DNA from: Pelolinea sp.
GTDB taxonomy: Bacteria > Chloroflexota > Anaerolineae > Anaerolineales > Anaerolineaceae
NCBI GenBank assembly: GCA_012797975.1
Contig: JAAZOD010000009.1
Location: 62,001-126,000, forward strand
Direction of reading: 5' to 3'
DNA length: 64,000 bases
Part shown: piece after piece, positions 1-9,300 of the stretch
Layout: every line of letters starts with the position of its first letter
Position numbering within the stretch: position 1 is the first letter of the stretch
Notes under the pieces: model-generated
Databases searched by the model: none
The model's input: the letters and a program-made list of their open reading frames with translations, nothing else
What the model was told of the DNA's origin: nothing
Made by a program: the position numbers and the translations under genes

Positions 1-121
1 ATCGGTCATCCAGCAATGTTCCTGCACCTTTGGCTGCCCGGCCTGCGTGGGTCCGGTCAACCAGGAATTCCTGAATCCCAAAGAGGCCACATTGGCGCTG
101 CTGCAGGAGATATTAAAATAG
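1..121 (+). CDS. C-terminal end of a YprA-like DEAD/DEAH-box helicase (partial)
   Basis: Only the last 39 codons are in the window, read from base 2 to a TAG at 119-121. The peptide contains CSCTFGCPACVGPVN, a Cys-rich signature seen at the C-terminus of YprA/DUF1998-type superfamily 2 helicases (C-x-C then CPxCxGP), followed by a short helix. Such helicases are commonly encoded directly upstream of a YprB-like exonuclease. Here the YprB-like gene is on the same strand but about 12.1 kb away, so the pair appears to be separated by the minus-strand island. The helicase core lies outside the window, so its state cannot be judged. Confidence 0.75.
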   Translation, partial: SVIQQCSCTFGCPACVGPVNQEFLNPKEATLALLQEILK

Positions 122-690
122 ACCAAGGGCTTATTAGTCCTATGACTTAATTCGGACTCTCACTGCCCACAGATGTGGCCTTCTTCATGGTTTTCATGCC
201 TGTTTTCCCAGATATGGCGGTGTGTTAAGATTCAATAGTCCTATGCTCTAATTTTACCATTCATAATAAACTTACTGACATTTATCCCCTTCAGGGGATT
301 AAAAGTCAAGCTCCAATCCTATACATCCATAGGGATCTATACATACTGCCTAAATTGTCTTTTGTCTCTATATTTTTCACCCATTTTCATCCCAAATGCA
401 CCAGAGATGCCTTCCTAATCGAGGAAGGCATCTCATTATTTTTAAAAGGGTACTAATCGAGAACAGGTAGTAAAAAACCGTTTAAAATTTAGTTTCCAAA
501 TACCCTATATTTTTTTAGGGTAATGCACCCTGCAGCATAGATATTCACCTATGCGGTTTTGATAATTTGATATTGATTCTTTTAATCCCAACAACTGAAT
601 TTTCATACTTTGGGGATTTATCTACTGAGAATTCTGAATTAGTATTATTTCCTCGCTGTCTATGTTTCGGTAAATAGTCAAATTCGTAGA
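122..690. other. Non-coding stretch downstream of the yprA-like gene
   Basis: I see no convincing gene here. The stretch is AT-rich. It holds an imperfect 18-bp direct repeat (TAGTCCTATGACTTAATT at 135-152; TAGTCCTATGCTCTAATT at 236-253), the strong hairpin at 404-434 listed separately, and a 7-bp inverted repeat TACCCTA/TAGGGTA at 501-522 with a T-rich loop. It may include the boundary of the inserted island, but no clear terminal repeats or target duplication could be recognised. Confidence 0.6.
404..443 (+). terminator. Rho-independent terminator
   Basis: A perfect 12-bp stem, GAGATGCCTTCC (404-415) with GGAAGGCATCTC (423-434), encloses a 7-nt loop and is followed on the + strand by ATTATTTTT. 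It probably ends transcription coming from the yprA-like helicase, although it sits 280 nt beyond that stop codon. Confidence 0.8.
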
Positions 691-1346
691 TTACTGAATG
701 AAATTACGAATGTCAAGTATTTGAATCTCTAATTTTTCAGGAATAGAATCTCCAGCATTTATTAAAACCTTGGTTTTTGAATTTGATAACACTAATGCTT
801 CAATAAACCAAACACTGGTTTCTTGGTCATTAATCAATACATCTTGCAATCGAATTGCACTATTATTAATTTCAATAAAACCCCAATTCTCAAGGGTTTG
901 AATCACTCTACTCCCAGTTCGATTCCCCGAACTGGGAGTAAGAAATGTCTGGGCGACTCGCTCAATAAGTGTGTTTTTACTCACTTCTGGTTGTACTTTG
1001 GTAAGATATCCTAGCCTTCTGCATACTTCTTGAAATATGGGAAACACATTAATTGCCATCCCAAGATGGAAAATTGATTGGTTGTTAACTTGTTTTGTTT
1101 TAAGGATCTGAGCGGAGCCCATTCTTAATTCTTTTTTTCCATCTTTGTTATTTAGCCATAAACGTTTGAGTTGGTTAGATGTTTTTCTGGCGGATTCGAC
1201 ACCTGTAATCTCCTTCTGCAAAAATGCCTTTAATAGTTGATAATTTTCGCCCTCTTTTTCAGACGTTAAAAATAATTCTAGGGCATAATCTGCCCATTCA
1301 CGCGCGATGAATCGGTCAAACCCAATTCTTACTTTTTTTCAGTCAT
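691..1346 (-). CDS. Defence-island protein with winged-helix-like region; needs a -1 frameshift (or is broken)
   Basis: The long frame (691 up to the helicase stop) has no plausible start of its own. It is open upstream through codons reading KVRIGFDRFIAREWADYALE. The only good start, ATG at 1346-1344, overlaps the helicase stop but reads MTEKK and then TAA. Sliding back one base in the A7 run at 1333-1339 gives MTEKKVRIGFDRFIAREW and a protein of about 218 aa. The N-terminal half is helical with many Arg/Lys; the region around LIERVAQTF and RVIQTLENWGFIEI looks like a winged helix. I recognise the style of a defence-island accessory protein but cannot name the family. The gene may be read by programmed frameshifting, be a pseudogene with a one-base deletion, or reflect a homopolymer sequencing error. 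Confidence 0.6.
1309..1338 (-). promoter_or_regulatory. Candidate -1 ribosomal frameshift signal (A AAA AAG, stop, stem-loop)
   Basis: On the minus strand the five-codon start frame reads ATG ACT GAA AAA AAG TAA. This places the heptamer A AAA AAG (1338-1332) in the correct phase, immediately followed by TAA (1331-1329). A stem-loop follows: GAATTGG (1328-1322) pairs with CCGATTC (1315-1309) with one G-U pair and a 6-nt loop. GGGA lies 8 nt upstream of the heptamer, similar in placement to the Shine-Dalgarno stimulator of E. coli dnaX. Slipping back one base joins MTEKK to the long downstream frame. The elements are seen directly; their function is inferred. Confidence 0.4.
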
Positions 1347-4300
1347 GTCCCAACATTGCTTGCAATATTTTTATTGCGTAACCTCGTTGTAATTCATCAT
1401 GAAATCGTTGGTTTCGATAATTTCTCAAACAATTGTAACAGCTGGTATCCTCTCCACAGCTACAGGCTTCCATCTTCTTCAAAGCTGATTCAGCTGCATC
1501 CCTTAGGTGGTCTTTAATATTTTCAACATGTCCTGCCCCACCCGGAACAGTGTCATAAAGGATGAATGATGGGCTGCTTCCAAAATAGCGGTAATACAAC
1601 GTTCCATCAATATCGTCTCTTCGGATCCCTTGTGACTCACTTGCGCCTTCAAGCAAAGCATACAACAAGCTTCGGTAAGCAGCATCTATACGCAATGGTT
1701 GGGGGATCCCTTGTATGCTAATTTCCAGAACATCGGTAAGATAATGATGCCCAATGTCACGTATGATTACTTTACCATTACAGGGTTGGTTCGTAATAGG
1801 ATTGTTATGCCCATGATTGGCATTTGCCTTTCCTAGAGGGACTCCACCGGGGCCGAATTTTATTGCCTCACCCCAACCACAAGTTTCGCAAATTCTAAAT
1901 CCTTGCCCATATCCATCATTTACAAGCGCCATCCAGCCATATTTGGAATAACGTCTTTGAGTAACCAAGTTCAAGCTCTCATCGAGCGTCATTTCAGTAG
2001 ATTCATGGAATCTGTGTACTTTGTCCTCTTCATAATCTGCAAAGAATGTCTGGCTCGCGTAAGTTCTCTGCGGAGGTTCATCTCCCGTTGGTCGCACTTC
2101 CGTGCTTGCGACAAAACCCGCTTCCGGGATAATGAACTCCCTAACCTTAGTAAATGGCTCTCCACACGTACATGTGCTCGGTATTTCTTGCCCATGAATG
2201 AACTTATTGCATTTTTTACATATTGCATATTTCACCGTTTGCCAAGTTCGTCTAGGTTGAATTTTCAAACCTGCACTGGTCCATACTCTTTTCGCAGCAA
2301 TTACCTCGCTTCCCGGAGCGAATTCAGAAATAGCAACTCTCAGATCGCGGGAAAGTTCGATCTTTAAAGCTTCAGGTGTAGAGACAAGATGATTCGTTCT
2401 CAATTCAACCACATCAGTTGGAAAACCATATTTGGGTAACACATTACGGGAACCAAGGAAACCGAGCAAATCTCTCTCCCGAATTTGATTGATTATTTTG
2501 TCCTGTTGATCCGCTAATTGGGCAATTTTTAAGTTGTGAGTATTATTGGATTCCGCCCATAGTTCCGCCTTTCGCTTTTCAAGAAAATTAAGATCTCCAA
2601 TCACGTCGTCAAAAGCCAGATCCAATACACCAGTTTCTTCCTGGTTTGTAAGAGAAGTCACCCAACTCCAATCCTCAACACCCAGCACCTCAAATAAACC
2701 CACTGGAATTGTGTTCATGATCTGCTGCTTGAGATATTCTGGCTGACCATCTAGATAGTCTAACAATATTGCCCGGCCATTTCTGCCTTCATTTGGCGCA
2801 AAGAATTCCCCAACATTCCTATACTCGATACCAGAGTTCATCTTCACCCACTTAAAAAAACTTGCAAACACAACGGAATGCAGATGGCGCCTAATGATTT
2901 TTTCATTTTCGAGTGGGGTGAAAGGTGGTCTCAACTTTCCTGACACCATTTTCTCTGGTTCAGCATAATGACTAAGGTCGTGGGATCTTCGTTGGGCATA
3001 GGTTAGAACAAAAGCCGCCGCATCCGTCCGTCTGCCTGCCCGGCCTGCGCGTTGGATATAATTGGCTGTCGTCGGCGGTACATTACGCATAACCACAGCC
3101 TGCAAGTCACCCACATCCACGCCCAATTCAAATGTGGTTGAGCAGCTTAATACATTGATCTCTCCTTTGATAAATTTATCTTGAATTTCAGCACCGGCAC
3201 GCGGGGTCCATTGGGCAGTATGTTCCTCTGCTTTCAATGGAATTAGTTGTTTCGAAAGATAATTCGTACGATAGAGATTTGTTCTAATTTCATCTTCATG
3301 TTTATCCAATGGCTCTAACTTTCCCATACAGGAATACGTCATGCAAGTCCGATCTACACCAATTGGATAAATATTATGGCATTTATTGCAAATCATCCAA
3401 TCGCTGAGTTTATCCGGTGACGAATCAACCTTCCAGAATTCATGCCCAATCGCATAAACAATTCCAATTGATTTTTTTTGATGATTGACCTTCTTTATAA
3501 CGTTCTGCCATGCTGAACCGGTTGCAGTGAGATAATTCCACAATCCCTTCAAAATATTTCTGGCATTCTCATCAGCCTGGTCTTCGGGCATTCCTCGATT
3601 AATAAGTATTCGTTTGAGATAATCCAGACGCGCATTATTATGTTTTTCGGATGGCATCCAGGAAAAAAGATGATCCATGGGTTTTGCTGTATCCATTCGG
3701 ATGTAATATAACCTGTTTCTCGGGTGAAAATCATATTCTCTTTCAATATTCTGATACGGCAGCAAGTAAGTAATTGCTCCCTGCCACCTCAAAGTATTGA
3801 TAAGATGCTTGATCAACCGAAAAGCATCATCTTTATTCAGGTTGAATGGTTGCCCTGTAAGAAAATCCGGGACATTCCAAGATTCAGGAACTAAAGGCTC
3901 AAAGCTCATTAAACCCAATCCTTCTAGGCTGTTACGTCGGTCTATGGGCGAGAAATCCTGCATCAACCAGATCGCCATCATTTTTTCTCTTTCGGCTGGT
4001 GATGTTTCGAGTGGGAATAAGTCTATCTTCTCGGCCTCGCTGACCAAAGGCTGTAGGAGATCTGGAAATCGGATCTCTCTTGAACTATTCTCCTTGCACG
4101 TTTGGATAGCGCGCAGAATCAGCCCCCTCCGGATCTCGCGTACATGTGTCCGTTCAAGGTAGGGTGCAAAGAAAGCGGCATTTTGCCGGCTGTCTGTAAA
4201 ATTCAACATTTTGCGCCCTGCGCCGGGTATATCTGAAAATCTTTTTTCTTTGGCCGGGGGAATTTGTTGATATAAGCTACCGGCTATCACACTGACCGGG

Positions 4301-6303
4301 GCATCTTGGCCGGTCAAGAAGCGATACACCGCACCTGCGCTGGATCGTACCGAGCAATTGACACAACGCCGTAAAGTCTTTTTCTTTTTTAGGTCAACCC
4401 TATTAATTTTCAGCAGTTGGGGTTTGCAGTTGCATTTCCGAGGTGTTTCAGAATCTTGAATTTGTCCGCAAGAAGGGCATAACCAAGCTTCGCTCAATTG
4501 TTTATTCTCAATATCCTTTTTAATTTCAGCTTCTTCTGCTACGACCTGGTCCTCGTCATCCTCCGATTCGTGGTCAGTAAAAACATAGTAATTCGTTTGC
4601 GTAGCAATCTCTCCGCCATATAGGGTACTATTCTGTAGGACATATAAATTGTTGACGTCTATTTTAAATTTCTCATTTTCCTCTTGAATCATACTACCCG
4701 GAGTTTCTTTCCCCACAATATAGGCCGTTCCGCAGCGCGTGCAGTTAGCCAACTCAAACATACGACTTTTGCACACGGGACAGTACTTCTGCCGATGGAG
4801 ATACAATCTGGGTTTATCAGCGGGATGATCTTCCGTATTGAGGCAGATAAACGCACCTTCAAGTGCTCTGGCAAAGACGTGATACCTAGCCGGTAGTAGT
4901 GGCATTTCTTCATTGGAGACCCTAGCCATCACCGCCAATTCCACCATGTCGACTAAAGCTTCTTCCGGATCTTTGGCATCCGGGAAAATTTGGTAAGAAA
5001 CATTATAAAGTAAAGCTGGTTCATCTTTTAAATCATTTAAAAGAGATCGGATATTCTCATCCCCTCTTAGAATTGAATATAAGTAGGCCTGAACAGACAG
5101 ATCACTTTCACCTGACACCATCTCATCTGCATGTTTTATAAACTTTTCTGGAATATTATATTGCCGAACAATCTCCTTGATCTGCCTCAAGATTTGTTTA
5201 TTTTCATGGTCTGGCTCTTCAATCGCATCCACCAGCCGTCCATACATTTCAGGCATTCCTTTCCCCCAGGTTTCACCTGGTTTGGAGATCGGTAATAATT
5301 CTGCCCCGACGACATTCTGCTGGTCGTCATCACCCTCCACCCAGGCAAATCCTTTATTAAATAATTTGGACGCGAAATTGGCTACAGCAGGATAATCTTC
5401 TTTCCCGGAACCAAGAGTAGCGCTAGTTGCAATTGCCTGTATCTTGCCATGCCTCTCACCCGCAACGCGATCCTGTACCCGCCTTAACAGCATTGCCATT
5501 TCTGTTGCATTTGCGCCATTATAAATGTGAGCTTCATCCAACACAATAAATCGCCAGAACTGACCTTTCTCCCCATCAAATAATGGGGAGGATTCTGGCC
5601 GTAATAATAGATATTCGAGCATGGCATAGTTGGTCACCAAAAAGTGAGGTGGTGCAGCATGCATTTCATCGCGGGAATGTAATTCGTTATCGATGGGAGG
5701 TTCATCTGGGTAAGTCTTAAGAAAATATTCCTTTGCAACCTCTTTTTTATATGGCGTTTCATCTACATTGATGTAACGTCCAAATGTGATCTGAGGGTAT
5801 TTTTTCAATATCCTGCGCAAGCGTTTCATCTGATCATTGGCTAATGCATTCATTGGATAAAGAAGTAGTGCACGTACACCAGGTTGTGTGAGTGTACCGG
5901 CACTCTCTTCTTGAAGTAGGTGATTTAGGATAGGAATTAAAAATGTCTCTGTTTTACCGGAACCTGTGCCGGTGCTGACCACCAAGTTTTGCCTTTTTAC
6001 AGCCTTACGAATTGCTTTTACCTGATGAGCATATAGAGGGCGATCGTATGGCAGTGCATCTGAACAAAGCGTCGAAAACAAAGGGGATAATACTCCCTCA
6101 TCAACCAATTGATGAATACTGACATCTTTCTTATACGGCAGCGCAATCTGCACCAGTGGACCTTTAACCAGCATGTCCTGTTCTTCAATCGCACGCGCGA
6201 ATTCTTTGCGTAGTTCTTCATCCTGAAAAGGTTTGATGGTCTTCAGGTAGTTAATATATGATTCTCGAATTTTTTGCGTAGTTTCTATGGGATGTATTGC
6301 CAT
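1339..6303 (-). CDS. Giant SF2 DEAD/DEAH-box helicase with DUF1998-like zinc-binding tail (1654 aa)
   Basis: An ATP-dependent nucleic-acid translocase of the class found in anti-phage systems (DruE-, DrmB- and YprA-like enzymes share this layout). Walker A TGTGSGKT is at residues 111-118 and the DEAH box at 256-259, followed by SATLGSG. The second RecA domain, around residues 1060-1110, has TTFELGVDVG and QRAGRAGRR. Several CxxC pairs lie in the middle (CPVCKS, CTRCG, CPSCGQ, CNKCH), and the C-terminus carries CSCGEDTSCYNCLRNYRNQ, typical of DUF1998/MZB tails. The start at 6303 follows an AGAGG-type ribosome site. The gene begins 18 nt after the 1278-aa gene and its stop overlaps the next start, so the three look translationally coupled. 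The ORF is uninterrupted. Confidence 0.85.
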   Translation of the reverse strand: MAIHPIETTQKIRESYINYLKTIKPFQDEELRKEFARAIEEQDMLVKGPLVQIALPYKKDVSIHQLVDEGVLSPLFSTLCSDALPYDRPLYAHQVKAIRKAVKRQNLVVSTGTGSGKTETFLIPILNHLLQEESAGTLTQPGVRALLLYPMNALANDQMKRLRRILKKYPQITFGRYINVDETPYKKEVAKEYFLKTYPDEPPIDNELHSRDEMHAAPPHFLVTNYAMLEYLLLRPESSPLFDGEKGQFWRFIVLDEAHIYNGANATEMAMLLRRVQDRVAGERHGKIQAIATSATLGSGKEDYPAVANFASKLFNKGFAWVEGDDDQQNVVGAELLPISKPGETWGKGMPEMYGRLVDAIEEPDHENKQILRQIKEIVRQYNIPEKFIKHADEMVSGESDLSVQAYLYSILRGDENIRSLLNDLKDEPALLYNVSYQIFPDAKDPEEALVDMVELAVMARVSNEEMPLLPARYHVFARALEGAFICLNTEDHPADKPRLYLHRQKYCPVCKSRMFELANCTRCGTAYIVGKETPGSMIQEENEKFKIDVNNLYVLQNSTLYGGEIATQTNYYVFTDHESEDDEDQVVAEEAEIKKDIENKQLSEAWLCPSCGQIQDSETPRKCNCKPQLLKINRVDLKKKKTLRRCVNCSVRSSAGAVYRFLTGQDAPVSVIAGSLYQQIPPAKEKRFSDIPGAGRKMLNFTDSRQNAAFFAPYLERTHVREIRRGLILRAIQTCKENSSREIRFPDLLQPLVSEAEKIDLFPLETSPAEREKMMAIWLMQDFSPIDRRNSLEGLGLMSFEPLVPESWNVPDFLTGQPFNLNKDDAFRLIKHLINTLRWQGAITYLLPYQNIEREYDFHPRNRLYYIRMDTAKPMDHLFSWMPSEKHNNARLDYLKRILINRGMPEDQADENARNILKGLWNYLTATGSAWQNVIKKVNHQKKSIGIVYAIGHEFWKVDSSPDKLSDWMICNKCHNIYPIGVDRTCMTYSCMGKLEPLDKHEDEIRTNLYRTNYLSKQLIPLKAEEHTAQWTPRAGAEIQDKFIKGEINVLSCSTTFELGVDVGDLQAVVMRNVPPTTANYIQRAGRAGRRTDAAAFVLTYAQRRSHDLSHYAEPEKMVSGKLRPPFTPLENEKIIRRHLHSVVFASFFKWVKMNSGIEYRNVGEFFAPNEGRNGRAILLDYLDGQPEYLKQQIMNTIPVGLFEVLGVEDWSWVTSLTNQEETGVLDLAFDDVIGDLNFLEKRKAELWAESNNTHNLKIAQLADQQDKIINQIRERDLLGFLGSRNVLPKYGFPTDVVELRTNHLVSTPEALKIELSRDLRVAISEFAPGSEVIAAKRVWTSAGLKIQPRRTWQTVKYAICKKCNKFIHGQEIPSTCTCGEPFTKVREFIIPEAGFVASTEVRPTGDEPPQRTYASQTFFADYEEDKVHRFHESTEMTLDESLNLVTQRRYSKYGWMALVNDGYGQGFRICETCGWGEAIKFGPGGVPLGKANANHGHNNPITNQPCNGKVIIRDIGHHYLTDVLEISIQGIPQPLRIDAAYRSLLYALLEGASESQGIRRDDIDGTLYYRYFGSSPSFILYDTVPGGAGHVENIKDHLRDAAESALKKMEACSCGEDTSCYNCLRNYRNQRFHDELQRGYAIKILQAMLGHD

Positions 6304-6321
6304 TATCGATAGATACCTCTT

Positions 6322-9300
6322 TTATTCAGATTTTTCAATCATGACCTGTATTTCTTGATTTTCAAAAGATATAGGCAGTGTTAATGGTACTAATGATACT
6401 AACGAATGCTTGCTCCTTGAGTGCTTCATAACCTTATCTTGCGAGGGATTCATATAGTCACATCGCCCACATTTCCAAATTTTGGATTTTCCTTCAATAT
6501 TGATGGTCATATCGTGATAATTGATTAATAAATGGATTCTTTCGTCATCTGAACCCACCACTGCTTTCAAGTAAAAATCAGGTTCCCCAAATTGGATCTG
6601 GTCAACACACACACCTTCGCAATTCTCAATGGTTTGAATAGTAGCTTGACCAAAGGGTGTCATTAGTATACTTCCTGGCCTAACTATCCCTGCAGCCGAT
6701 GGATATTTCTCAATCAACCGATTAATCCATAATTGATGCGCTTCATGCTCTGGAGCGGTATGTAATACTTCCAATGAGATTTTTGGATCATGGGAAAGAA
6801 ATTTCATGACATCTTCTTCGGCTATTTTCCCTGCTAAGTAGACCTTCATCAGACTCTCAAACCTAAATGGTATATTCTTCTTAAATAGATTCTCAAGATA
6901 AACCAGAATTAGCTGATCATCATTTTCATAGGGTAGAGCCCGTATCATCCATTCCTGTAAACGATCATCTCCACTTAGTTCTTCCATTAAGGCAACCTTG
7001 GGTAATAGTCCGGCAACCAATCTATCCGCGTAAGAACTTGGAGTAAGCTTCGCAACCTTCTCCATTGCCCAGATCGGATTATTCGAAAGCAACTCCACCG
7101 CATCGCGCTCTGAAAGCCGTGCCTCATGCATCATCTTTACTATGATATTAAGTAGTTCATCATCTTCCTTCTTAAGTAATTGTCGTAAGCAGCTTGCAAT
7201 AGTGAGTGGGTCGTTGACCCGCCCTAAAAGCAATTTGGCACTGTCGGTAGGGATGGTTTTTACTTCGCTCGTGAAAGCCAAGTACTCGACCATTGCACGA
7301 GAACGGAGTTGATAATTTTTCAACATAGTCTCAACAATAGCGGCATGAAACATTCTGCTAAAGAAAAAGCTTTTAATGGATTTCTCAATATTTTTCGAAC
7401 TAATCCACTTAATGGTGCGGGTCAGCAAGCTCGGATTTGTGAGATGGATAATGTTCACGGCAGCTTTGGAAAGAGTCTCGTCGCGTCCTTTTTCATCTCC
7501 TAAACTGTCTTGGATATTTGCGATCTCAACCTGATTCTTGAATCTTTCATTATGATTCGGACAGTCCTCAGATAACACTTCTATCCGTTCCTGTGGGGTA
7601 CATAAATCGATCTGGACAGGTTCCAATGCCTGGGGTGGTTCAGCTAAAGGATCTTCATAGCTCGGCATAATATAGAAATATAAGTGATAGCGAGATGGCG
7701 GTAAGGAAATATTCTCAAGCATGAACTCCCCCCGAGCCTGATCAGGTATTTTATATTCCCATGATTCTTGCCAAGGCTGCCAGGCAGGACGCAGCATCAC
7801 ACGCCGGTTCTTTAGTGGATGATCTTCCCGCCAGGTTAACTTCCATGAAGTTACACTGACTGGCATTAATTCAACATCAGTGATTTCTAGAGCACGGCTC
7901 ACTTCCAATAATGGGAAGTGGATCGGTTGAGTATCTGTTCCTGCTGGGGTATACACAAGCACAAACCGCCCTAGTGAGTGGATCGCACGAATTGAGTCAC
8001 TGAATTGTCCTAGCGTCACTCTCATCCAGTCTTTGGTAAAGTCTGTATGAATGAGATTCACTTCCTGAAGCATGGTCTCAGTTTCTCCAACATCTACTAG
8101 GCGAACTTTAATCTGATTGAACAAGGCATTAAGGCCATACATCTCTAAATGAATGGAAGCGCTGTCCGCCTGGCGTATTTGATCGATAGAGAGGTGAATC
8201 AATGCCTGCCCCCATTCCACCGGATCTTTTTCGATTGCTAAGCCCCAACGCAGTCTGGCTAAAGGAATAGTGATTGGTACGCGCACCATCCCGCCACTGC
8301 TTGATGCCTTTGTTAGATTCAGCTGGACACGATTGGACTCTGGCGGAACGCTGACTTGCCATACGCCCGCATTTTGGATAAGGCCTACTCCCTCAAATCC
8401 GGCTTGGATTTCACAAACGGCTCCATCCTGTAAACGCAAACTAAAAACGGATGGCTTGGGATTCTGTTCCAATTCAGTTAACTTTAAAGAGTGCCCAATT
8501 ACGAATATTTTAGGCCAAACACGGATTCGAAATGTACCGGTCAGACCGCGTGGTCCGCTTGCGCGAATCTCATAGGTGCCTGCTGCATTTTCTCCCAGAA
8601 TGTATTTAAGTGGGAAAATCCCTCGGTCGTTTTTGATTTCCATTTGATCGATAAAATCGCTGAGTCGAGTATTTGTGTCTATTTGCGGGTCCGTTTCCCA
8701 TAGTGAGTGTATATACACATTCCAGCTAGATAAACGAGCTTTTTGATCTTTGCCTGATGCCAACGGTATACTTAAGTTAGGTAATTCAGCTGTGTAAAGA
8801 GGATCATCCTGATCTTGGAATTGGAACAGATGGCCACCCGTCAGCTCCGGTTGGGCAATAACACCTTGTATTGGGATGACATCTCCCAGTGGCTGGCCAT
8901 CACGTACCAGCATCAAAGACCAGGCTTGACTCAAGTCAAGGTAATCGATCTTCCAATCTTCCCATGCACCCACCAATGGTATCAATACCTCAATTTGCCG
9001 ACTTTTGCCATCGAATATCATCTCGCTATCCGCTGGTGTAAGCAAATAGAGAGCTTCGGCTGGCAGCTGTCGCATGGAATTGATCTGATTACCCTTTTCA
9101 TTGAATGCTACGATTGGTGTTCTGCCCGCAGATTGAATGAATGGAAGATTCCATCTGCGCAGTTCTTTCTCTTCATCGGTTTCTGCTTGAATAGCATTCA
9201 GGGAAACCTCAATCCCTTCTAACGCTTCCGGAATAGACAGATAATCCTTCTCTATGACCATGCTTTGTCGACTTCGACTCACTCGGCAAGGTCGCTTCTG

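Noticed and set aside
1903-2367. Long + strand ORF opposite the giant helicase
   Set aside because: It mirrors the helicase codons, lacks a ribosome site and has no protein-like motif. The helicase frame is supported by conserved motifs throughout.
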